This document shows positions 40,746-46,868 of a stretch of DNA of 46,868 nucleotides, one piece after another. The notes beneath the pieces were generated by a model that saw nothing but the letters and a program-made list of their open reading frames with translations, was not told where the DNA came from and did no database searches. The DNA comes from Nitrospirota bacterium (GTDB lineage: Bacteria > Nitrospirota > Nitrospiria > JACQBW01), in the NCBI GenBank assembly GCA_016178585.1, contig JACOTA010000019.1:1-46868 (forward strand). The letters run 5' to 3'. The stretch's first letter is position 1; each line of letters starts with the position of its first letter. The translations under genes were made by a program, and so were the position numbers.

Positions 40746-42423
40746 ATTAGAATTCAAAGTTAAGCCTGAATGGATTAAAAGGATTTTAATTAGAACGCCT
40801 AATTGGATTGGAGATGCCGTTCTTTCAATCCCCGCGATGACTGCCGTTCGAAAACATTTTAGGAATTCAAAGATTTCTATCCTCGGTCCGGATTCCGTTA
40901 TTCAACTGTTGCTAGAAAATAAAATCGCCGACGACTTTATTTCTCTTGATAACAATTATCGGAGCGTTGGGGGTAAATTACGGTTAATTCAAAACCTGAA
41001 AAAGCAAAGGTTCGACCTTGCCATTCTTTTTCAAAACGCGTTTGAAGCCGCTCTCATTACCTTTTTATCTTCTATTCGGTACCGTTATGGATATAACAGG
41101 GATGGACGAGGTTTCCTGTTAACCGATCCGGTTCCTTTTTTTTCGAAATCTGAAAAGATCCATCAACTTCAATTCTATCTTAACCTGGTAAAGCCGTTAA
41201 TCGGGGTGGAACCGGTTTTTGAAAAACCCGTTCTGAAAATATCTGAAAGAGAAAAAGCCAGGGCCCGGATTTTGTTCGAAGAGGAAGGAATCCTGGAAAA
41301 TAAAAAAATGATCGGAATGAATCCTGGCGCGGCCTACGGATCGGCCAAAAGATGGCTTCCGGAAAGATTTTCACAGCTGGCGGATCGTTTCATCAGGGAA
41401 ACTCAAAGCCAGGTTGTTTTTTTTGGCTCATCTAGCGAAACGGCTCTTGTAAAAAAAATTCAAAGTCAAATGACCGAAAAATCATTTGCGTTAACCGGAA
41501 AGACAAATTTAAGAGAGCTGATTGCGGCGATTGCCCGTTGTTCCTGGTTTGTCACGAATGACTCCGGTCCGATGCATATTGCAAGTGCTTTAAATATTCC
41601 TACCCTCTCGATTTTTGGTCCAACAGATGATACAACCACATCGCCGGTGGGAGACGATTCCGTCATGATCAAAAAGAATGTTGAATGCTCCCCCTGTCTG
41701 ATGAGGGAATGTCCGATTGACCACCGTTGTATGACCTCGATAACGGTTGACGAGGTATTCAATCTTTTTCACACCTCCTGGTTATCCGGAAAAGAGTCTT
41801 CTTCTCCGGCTGTTTTTCTTGACCGGGATGGGACGATCAATGAAGATACCCATTATGTTTCATCAGAAGAACAATTTAAGATATTTCCAGAAACTTCGGA
41901 GGGAATCTTGTTGCTTAATCAGATACAGGTCCCGGTTTTTGTAGTTTCGAACCAATCCGGCGTTGAAAGAGGTTTTTTTACCGAGGCGTTGCTCTTAAAG
42001 CTTCATATGAAACTGGAGGCAGACCTTAACCGGGTTCAAGCCAAAATTTCAGGGTTTTATTATTGTCCGCACCGCCCTGAAACCGGATGTTTTTGCCGAA
42101 AACCAAAGGTCGGAATGATCAACAAGATTCTTGAAAAGTATCCGGTCAATTTAAAAAAGTCGTATTTTGTGGGAGATCAGCTTTCAGACCTTGAATTGGC
42201 CAATCGAATCGGAGCAAAAGGGATTTTGGTGCTGACCGGCAAAGGGAAGGAAACCCTGATGAAGTTAAAAGATCAACCCGATATTATTCCGGTATATGTT
42301 GCCGACAATATTCTTCATGCGGCTAGGTGGATACAAGAAGATTTTAAAAACGCCGATTCGGACCTAAAACAAACACATAAAAAACGCGTCATTGCGAGAA
42401 GTGAAACGACGAAGCAATCTTAG
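40735..42423 (+). CDS. Fusion of heptosyltransferase (WaaF-like, GT9) and heptose bisphosphate phosphatase (GmhB-like)
   Basis: The 562-residue protein has a GT9 domain in residues 1-345 (IRTPNWIGDAVLSIPAM, MNPGAAYGSAKRWLPERF, TNDSGPMHIASALNIP, GPTD, and a C-x2-C...C segment typical of WaaF). A HAD phosphatase domain spans about 358-545 (VFLDRDGTINEDTHYV, VVSNQSGVERGFF, the zinc motif CPHRPETGCFC, and YFVGDQLSDLELANRIGA). This joins two steps of heptose use: GmhB makes heptose-1-phosphate for ADP-heptose, and GT9 transfers heptose to the core. The last residues, VIARSETTKQS, are encoded by a family A core repeat, so the native C-terminus is replaced. Confidence 0.92.
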   Translation: MPPELEFKVKPEWIKRILIRTPNWIGDAVLSIPAMTAVRKHFRNSKISILGPDSVIQLLLENKIADDFISLDNNYRSVGGKLRLIQNLKKQRFDLAILFQNAFEAALITFLSSIRYRYGYNRDGRGFLLTDPVPFFSKSEKIHQLQFYLNLVKPLIGVEPVFEKPVLKISEREKARARILFEEEGILENKKMIGMNPGAAYGSAKRWLPERFSQLADRFIRETQSQVVFFGSSSETALVKKIQSQMTEKSFALTGKTNLRELIAAIARCSWFVTNDSGPMHIASALNIPTLSIFGPTDDTTTSPVGDDSVMIKKNVECSPCLMRECPIDHRCMTSITVDEVFNLFHTSWLSGKESSSPAVFLDRDGTINEDTHYVSSEEQFKIFPETSEGILLLNQIQVPVFVVSNQSGVERGFFTEALLLKLHMKLEADLNRVQAKISGFYYCPHRPETGCFCRKPKVGMINKILEKYPVNLKKSYFVGDQLSDLELANRIGAKGILVLTGKGKETLMKLKDQPDIIPVYVADNILHAARWIQEDFKNADSDLKQTHKKRVIARSETTKQS

Positions 42424-42455
42424 AGCCAGGGATTGCTTCGCTACGCTCGCAATGA
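42389..42455. repeat. REP-like core copy of family A at the 3' end of the waaF-gmhB gene
   Basis: TCATTGCGAGAAG and GATTGCTTCGCTACGCTCGCAATGA form an imperfect hairpin. The element spans the stop codon of the fusion gene and supplies its last codons. No 16-bp terminal repeats are visible, so it is a core-only copy like the one at 163. Confidence 0.75.
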
Positions 42456-42496
42456 AGTAGCAGCACTGAAATTGTCGCTATTCTGAAGGGAATGAA

Positions 42497-43213
42497 TTGT
42501 TGAACTTTCGTGTTAAGTGGGCGCATATCTATCGCTTTTATGAAGCGGTCGAACCTCATCTTAAAATGTCTCTTCCTCTGGAAGAGCTTCCCAAGGGAGA
42601 TAAGGTTTTGGTTCTTGCCCCTCATATTGATGACGAAACCATCGGTTGTGGAGGAACGCTTTTTAAACATTCTGCCGCGGGCCACACGGTCACTGTTCTT
42701 TTTCTGGCCGACTGTACCGAAGAAAGGCAAAAGGAGGGAGAGGCGGCTGGAAAGATATTAGGTGTGTCGAAGAGAATTTATTGGGAATACCAATCCAAAA
42801 CACTTAATCAATTTCCTGAAATCAGAGGACGGTTAATAGACCTCATTAAGGAAACCGATCCGGATGTGGTGTATCTTCCATCATTTATAGACCGTCATAA
42901 TGACCACGTCACCCTGAATTATTATTTTTTTCAAGCGCTGAAAAACTTAAAGAAAAACTTTATGATTTACAGCTATGAGGTCTGGACGACTCTGATCCCC
43001 AATGTGGTGGTCGATATTTCCGATCAGGTTGAAATCAAAAAACGGGCAATGGCCTGTTATCCCAGCCAGTTAGCCGGGCATAATTGGCTTGAAGGAACCC
43101 TTTCTCTCAACCGATACAGAGGTATGGTTTCAAATGCCAAAAGTCATGGAGAGGCTTTTTTTAGAATGAGCCCTGACAAATATATTAAGCTATGGGACAG
43201 CCTCTATGGATAA
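42497..43213 (+). CDS. PIG-L/LmbE-family deacetylase
   Basis: The 238-residue protein has the zinc-binding N-terminal motif APHIDDETIGCGG (the family's H-x-D-D, residues about 38-44) and the later HNDH (residues about 136-139). PIG-L enzymes remove the N-acetyl group from GlcNAc-type sugars. In this setting it may deacetylate a core or O-antigen sugar, or a lipid-linked precursor. The TTG at 42497 is preceded by GAAGGG. It overlaps the next glycosyltransferase by 8 bp. The substrate is unknown. Confidence 0.9.
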   Translation: MLNFRVKWAHIYRFYEAVEPHLKMSLPLEELPKGDKVLVLAPHIDDETIGCGGTLFKHSAAGHTVTVLFLADCTEERQKEGEAAGKILGVSKRIYWEYQSKTLNQFPEIRGRLIDLIKETDPDVVYLPSFIDRHNDHVTLNYYFFQALKNLKKNFMIYSYEVWTTLIPNVVVDISDQVEIKKRAMACYPSQLAGHNWLEGTLSLNRYRGMVSNAKSHGEAFFRMSPDKYIKLWDSLYG

Positions 43214-44336
43214 ATCTTTGCGGGTGATGAATTTGAATTTGGGTGATGGAAGGGCGGGTTCCGGAGTTTTTGCGACTGCTCTTTCTAAAAAATTAATGCA
43301 ATTAGGCCATTCTGTCATTCAGGGGTGTTCCGCAAGCAGTTTTACCCTGCGGGCCGCCGAAAAAGAAAAAATACCGACTCATCTGATTAATATTCAAAGT
43401 CTATATGAATTTGAAAAAGCAAAACAATTGGCAAAATTTGCCAATGACCATGAAATTCAGGTTATCAATGCCCACCACTCCGGTGAACGTTATCTCGCTA
43501 TCTTTGCTAAATTATTGTATAAATGTAAGGCCAAAATTGTAATTACGCGCCATGCGGTTTCCGGAACAGTTCCGTTTTTTGGCACAATGATTTATAATCT
43601 GGGCGCAGACATGAATATCGCTGTTAGCGATATCGTTTTTCAGAGTCTGAGAAGAGACTTTACCTTTAAAAAAAAAATAATTTACGGGGGAATTGATACA
43701 GACAGGTTTAAAACCCCCGATTTAAATAAAATAGAGAGGTTAAAAAAGGAGATTTTCAAAAAGGATTTACACTGGCCAATTATCGGAATGGTAGCGGATT
43801 TTGACCCGGAAGGAAAAAATACCCGTGGCCACGGAAAAGGTCATTCGGTTTTGTTTGATGCAATTCAATATCTCCGGGGCAAAGTGAGTTTACTTTTAAT
43901 CGGCCCTAATTCTGAAAACTGTGAGCCGCTATTAAGGATTGCCAAAACAAAGGGAATAGGGGAGGATCAGATCTTTATCATTCCCTTTCAGGAGGATATC
44001 GTTCCCTATTATTTTTTAATGGATATTCATGTTCTTCCGTCTTATTCAGAATCCCTGGGTTTGGTAACCTTAGAAGCGATGGCAGCCGGTGTGCCCTGTG
44101 TTGGGACAAACATCGGCGGAATTAACGAAATTATCCGCCATGCCAAAAATGGTCTTCTTTTTTCGAAGGGTGACTCCGTCGATTTATCCCGCCAAATCAA
44201 TCATTTATTAGACAATACCTTCTTAAGAAAAGATTTGGCTAAGGCAGGAAAAGACCGGGTGGAACAATTTTTCAATATGGACCGCGTTGGGCGGGAAACG
44301 GCAGATTTATTTCATCAATTAATTGAAAATGGATAA
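43206..44336 (+). CDS. GT4-family glycosyltransferase
   Basis: The 376-residue GT-B protein has an N-terminal glycosyltransferase-4-like domain (NLGDGRAGSGVFATALSKKL). The C-terminal domain has the pattern YGGIDTDRFK, then LPSYSESLGLVTLEAMAAGVPCVGTNIGGINEII with the E-x7-E motif. It retains the anomeric configuration when transferring from a nucleotide sugar. It probably extends the LPS core, acting after PIG-L in the pathway or on the same sugar. It overlaps the following GT9 gene by 8 bp (ATGGATAA). Confidence 0.92.
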   Translation: MDKSLRVMNLNLGDGRAGSGVFATALSKKLMQLGHSVIQGCSASSFTLRAAEKEKIPTHLINIQSLYEFEKAKQLAKFANDHEIQVINAHHSGERYLAIFAKLLYKCKAKIVITRHAVSGTVPFFGTMIYNLGADMNIAVSDIVFQSLRRDFTFKKKIIYGGIDTDRFKTPDLNKIERLKKEIFKKDLHWPIIGMVADFDPEGKNTRGHGKGHSVLFDAIQYLRGKVSLLLIGPNSENCEPLLRIAKTKGIGEDQIFIIPFQEDIVPYYFLMDIHVLPSYSESLGLVTLEAMAAGVPCVGTNIGGINEIIRHAKNGLLFSKGDSVDLSRQINHLLDNTFLRKDLAKAGKDRVEQFFNMDRVGRETADLFHQLIENG

Positions 44337-45387
44337 ATCGAAAAAGGAGGCTGTTCAAAACATCCTGATCATTAAATTAAGTTCCATGGGAGATATTATT
44401 CACAGTCTTCCAGTCTCTCAAGCGTTAAAAGCCCTTTATCCGGATGCAAGAATTTCTTTTTTAGTGAACCGGCAATATCAGGACATTCTAGCGGGGAATC
44501 CATTTATTGATGAAATTTTCTTATTTGACAGGAATATTTGGAATCAATTTCCAAAATCTATTTTTTCCATTGTGAAATTGGTCAATGAAATCCGGAAAAA
44601 AAGCTTTGATCTGGTGATTGACCTCCAGGGTCTGTTAAGAAGCGGCTTATTGGCCTGGGCGGCTAGCGGGAAAAAAGTCATTGGTTTTAATAATTCCAGA
44701 GAGGGAAGCCGTTTTTTTTATGATCAGCGGATTTCGGTTCCAAATGAAAATATTCACGCTGTTGACCGATATTTGCTCATTCCAAAGACAATGGGCTGGA
44801 AAGAAAAACCTCAATTTAATATTGAAATATGCGAAAAAGATAAAGTATTTATTGAAGATTTTATAAAAGCGGAAAAAGTAAAATCTTATTTGAAACTTAT
44901 CGGAATTCAGCCTGTTGCGAGATGGAAAACCAAAGAATGGTCAGGAGCGAATTTCGCTAAATTAGCCGATTTGATCCAGCAGAACCAGGAATGTCAGGTG
45001 GTTTTCTTTGGTTCAAGGGAAGAACTCCTTCAAGTCCAAAAGATCGTTCGTCAAATGACAAGTCTTCCCATTATCGCCACTGGAAAACTGACTTTGAAAC
45101 AATTGGCGGCATTGCTTAAGAGATGTGAAATGCTGATCACAAATGACTCGGGTCCGATGCACCTCGCTGCGGCACTGAATATTCCGGTCATTGCCTTATT
45201 TGGAGCTACCGATTTTCGAATGACCGGACCTTACGGGGATCAGCATCTTATCCTCCATAAGGGTGTTTTGTGCAGTCCATGTTTCAGCAGAAACTGTCTG
45301 AATAAAAATCGTCCAATGGAGTGTATGGAAACTATTACTCCGGAAGAGGTATTTGAAGCATTTAAAAAAATAGTGAAAATCAGTTGA
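44329..45387 (+). CDS. Heptosyltransferase-type GT9 glycosyltransferase
   Basis: The 352-residue protein is a GT9 member (LIIKLSSMGDIIHSLPVSQAL, VIDLQGLLRSGLLAWAA, IGIQPVARWKTKEWSG, TNDSGPMHLAAALNIPVIALFGATD). The C-terminal Cys segment CSPCFSRNCLNKNRPMECM is typical of WaaC/WaaF/WaaQ-like enzymes. It probably transfers heptose to Kdo or to the first heptose. Two GT9 domains in the locus, here and in the fusion protein, allow an inner core with at least two heptoses. Which is heptosyltransferase I and which is II is uncertain. Confidence 0.93.
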   Translation: MDKSKKEAVQNILIIKLSSMGDIIHSLPVSQALKALYPDARISFLVNRQYQDILAGNPFIDEIFLFDRNIWNQFPKSIFSIVKLVNEIRKKSFDLVIDLQGLLRSGLLAWAASGKKVIGFNNSREGSRFFYDQRISVPNENIHAVDRYLLIPKTMGWKEKPQFNIEICEKDKVFIEDFIKAEKVKSYLKLIGIQPVARWKTKEWSGANFAKLADLIQQNQECQVVFFGSREELLQVQKIVRQMTSLPIIATGKLTLKQLAALLKRCEMLITNDSGPMHLAAALNIPVIALFGATDFRMTGPYGDQHLILHKGVLCSPCFSRNCLNKNRPMECMETITPEEVFEAFKKIVKIS

Positions 45388-45401
45388 TGGAGTATGTTTA
45401 G

Positions 45402-45449
45402 GTGTTAAACTGTTGAGTTGGGATAAATAAAAGAGGACCAGTTTAACAC
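45402..45449. repeat. Inverted repeat and short TTCAACAATTAAACA unit before the Trm112-like gene
   Basis: The arms GTGTTAAACTG (45402-45412) and CAGTTTAACAC (45439-45449) are perfect, with a 26-base spacer. They are followed by TTCAACAATTAAACAATTCA, which resembles the repeat between metK and ahcY at 5911. It may form an RNA hairpin or mark a small dispersed element. Confidence 0.5.
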
Positions 45450-45491
45450 TTCAACAATTAAACAATTCAACATGTTTCGAAGGGGAAAAAT

Positions 45492-45659
45492 ATGCCGCTT
45501 GATAAAGAGCTATTGGAAATTCTTGCATGCCCGAAATGTAAAGGACCGATCTATTTGAATCAATCAAAAGACGGGTTAATTTGCGATCACTGCAGGTTGA
45601 AGTATCCGATTAAAGAGGATATCCCTATCATGCTCATTGATGAAGCCATTAAATTATGA
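45492..45659 (+). CDS. Trm112-family zinc protein
   Basis: The 55-residue protein reads MPLDKELLEILACPKCKGPI and so on, with Cys13, Cys16, Cys31 and Cys34 as a zinc ribbon. This is the pattern of the bacterial Trm112/YcaR (UPF0434) family. In eukaryotes Trm112 activates methyltransferases, while bacterial members are often encoded next to lpxK or kdsB. That fits this LPS locus, but the bacterial role is not established. An AAGGGG site precedes the ATG, and the frame is short but clearly conserved in pattern. Confidence 0.85.
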   Translation: MPLDKELLEILACPKCKGPIYLNQSKDGLICDHCRLKYPIKEDIPIMLIDEAIKL

Positions 45660-45693
45660 AAGAAACCTCCTCCGTTTTTATTCTGGACCTGGA

Positions 45694-46449
45694 ATGAACC
45701 GTTTATCAGTTGTTATTATAACGCTCAATGAAGAGAACAATATGGCGGCCTGTCTGGAAAGCGTTAAATGGGCGGATGAAATTATCGTGGTCGATTCTGG
45801 AAGCCACGATAAAACTATTGAAATTTGTAAACGATATAGTAACTTCGTTTATGAGGTTCCATGGCAGGGATTTGGGAAACAGAAAAATTCCGCGGTTGAC
45901 CTGGCCCACTTTGATTGGATATTGAGTGTTGACGCGGATGAGCGGGTGACTCCTGAATTAAAAGAGGAAATTCAAACACTTCTTAAGCAGGAAATTGATT
46001 TCTCGGGTTACTCCATTAGCCGTAAAAGTTACTTTGAAAAAAGGTTAATTCTCCATTGCGGCTGGTTCCCTGATTACAGTATCCGGATTTTTAATAAGAA
46101 GATGGGTCGATTTAATGATGTGCAGGTTCACGAATCGGTCCAGATTAAAGGAAAAACAGGCTATTTAAAACATTCATTAATCCATTACACCTATAAAAAT
46201 ATCTCTGATTTCTTAATCAGAATGAACCGTTATTCCACTCTTGCCGCAAATGATTTATTTGCTTCGAAAAAAAAAAGGACTGTTTTAAAAATGATTTTCA
46301 GACCGCCTGCAGCTTTTATAAAAATGTATTTAGTCAAAGGGGGCTATAAAGAAGGCTTTTTGGGGATTATTTTATGCGGGCTTTATGCTTTTTATACATT
46401 CGTAAAATATTCAAAGCTATGGGAACTCAATAAGAATGCAAAAACTTAA
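45694..46449 (+). CDS. GT2-family LPS core glycosyltransferase (WaaE/KdtX-like)
   Basis: The 251-residue inverting enzyme has the GT2 N-terminal motif VVIITLNEENNMAACLESV, then DEIIVVDSGSHDKT and the divalent-metal motif DADERV (about residues 83-88). A C-terminal hydrophobic segment (FLGIILCGLYAFYTFVKY) suggests membrane association. WaaE-like enzymes add glucose to heptose in the core, and that is the likely type here. The ATG at 45694 is chosen. An upstream in-frame start at 45637 overlaps the Trm112-like gene. Confidence 0.9.
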   Translation: MNRLSVVIITLNEENNMAACLESVKWADEIIVVDSGSHDKTIEICKRYSNFVYEVPWQGFGKQKNSAVDLAHFDWILSVDADERVTPELKEEIQTLLKQEIDFSGYSISRKSYFEKRLILHCGWFPDYSIRIFNKKMGRFNDVQVHESVQIKGKTGYLKHSLIHYTYKNISDFLIRMNRYSTLAANDLFASKKKRTVLKMIFRPPAAFIKMYLVKGGYKEGFLGIILCGLYAFYTFVKYSKLWELNKNAKT

Positions 46450-46520
46450 TCAACTACCGATGATGTATTACAGGACATTTTGCAGTTTAAGGTGAGTTAA
46501 TCAGGAAAGGGCAAGTCCCA

Positions 46521-46838
46521 TTGATTTCTATTGAGAAAGTAAAACAAATTGTACAAAATGAAAACTATGAGTATTACAATCATGCTATTACTGAGGCCAA
46601 AAAGGATGGAGTTGAGCCAGAGGACATTGTTTATGTGTTACTCACCGGGAAGATCATCGAGAGGTACCCGGCAAGACAGAGGATTTTAATCTATGGGATG
46701 ATGCTGAATGGATTGCCTTTGCATGTCGTTTGTGATTACTCAGATAAAGAGATGATGTATATTCCTACAGTGTATATTCCGACCGATGGGGAATGGATAA
46801 ACAATTATCAACGCCGGAGAAAGAGAGGAAAAAAGTAA
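46521..46838 (+). CDS. DUF4258-family protein (possible toxin)
   Basis: The 105-residue protein starts at TTG with AGGAAAGG at 46503-46510. It has the DUF4258 pattern: an early His in YNHAITEAKKDGV, then VYVLLTGKIIERYPARQRILIYGMM and HVVCDYSDKEMMYIPTVYIP. Small DUF4258 proteins resemble RelE/BrnT-type toxins in fold and are often found with a zinc-finger partner. Here the stop overlaps the start of such a gene (TAATG), suggesting a toxin-antitoxin pair. The activity is inferred from family and context only. Confidence 0.82.
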   Translation: MISIEKVKQIVQNENYEYYNHAITEAKKDGVEPEDIVYVLLTGKIIERYPARQRILIYGMMLNGLPLHVVCDYSDKEMMYIPTVYIPTDGEWINNYQRRRKRGKK

Positions 46839-46868
46839 TGTCTAAAGAAAGAATTTGCCCGGAGTGTA
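46838..46868 (+). CDS. Partial gene, probable YgiT-type zinc-finger antitoxin
   Basis: Only ten codons remain before the window ends (MSKERICPEC). The CPEC pair and the one-base overlap with the DUF4258 gene suggest a YgiT-type zinc-finger protein, the usual partner of DUF4258 genes. The sequence is too short for certainty. Confidence 0.5.
   Translation, partial: MSKERICPEC

Overview
The window is about 46.9 kb of chromosome from a diderm (Gram-negative) bacterium of moderate GC content. It encodes lipid A, Kdo and heptose synthesis, BamA, Skp and LptD, together with a split cytochrome bc complex with c-type haems and a GltD-like flavoprotein. This mix resembles Nitrospirota or Desulfobacterota-type lineages, but no rRNA or tRNA is present, so the assignment is only a guess. 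Gene density is high, and most genes look like ordinary housekeeping genes.

Layout. (1) 0.2-4.3 kb: a beta-propeller-like lipoprotein, queC, a VapBC-type toxin-antitoxin pair, nth and a small cytochrome c. (2) 4.3-11.7 kb: a promoter and a candidate SAM-responsive leader with an intrinsic terminator upstream of metK, then ahcY, accD, folC and lptD. (3) 11.7-15.4 kb: an M14 peptidase-like gene, an IS110-family transposase, a YbgC-like thioesterase and nadK. (4) 15.5-21.5 kb: a respiratory operon with an exported carboxypeptidase-regulatory-like protein, a GltD-like flavo-iron-sulfur protein, a Rieske protein, cytochrome b6, subunit IV, a 38-residue membrane peptide and a tetrahaem cytochrome c, closed by a strong bidirectional terminator. 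(5) 21.5-26.3 kb: an FmdB-like zinc ribbon, an aminotransferase, coaD, rsmD, a lipoprotein, a small zinc-ribbon protein and radC. (6) 26.5-46.4 kb: a nearly continuous envelope locus running bamA-skp-lpxD-fabZ-lpxA-lpxI-(Gfo/Idh/MocA)-lpxB-msbA-(DUF374 acyltransferase)-waaA-lpxK-lpxL-(waaF-gmhB fusion)-PIG-L-GT4-GT9-Trm112-GT2. (7) The right edge carries a DUF4258 gene followed by the start of a zinc-finger gene.

The genes in region 6 form one pathway. They cover outer-membrane protein insertion, lipid A acylation and disaccharide formation, Kdo and secondary acyl addition, flipping by MsbA, and core-sugar addition. LptD in region 2 supplies the outer-membrane export step. Region 4 probably links a quinone pool to periplasmic cytochromes and perhaps to NAD(P).

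The most distinctive feature is two families of small dispersed elements. Family A is about 136-145 bp, has roughly 16-bp terminal inverted repeats and is flanked by 5-bp direct repeats at three sites. It looks like a MITE carrying a REP-like core, and core-only copies also occur. Family B is a GC-rich palindromic element flanked by AT-rich direct repeats. One copy sits in frame inside rsmD as an exact 84-bp (28-codon) insertion, and another forms the C-terminal tail of waaA. Both are read in the same frame and give nearly the same peptide, which resembles in principle the palindromic elements inserted in Rickettsia genes.
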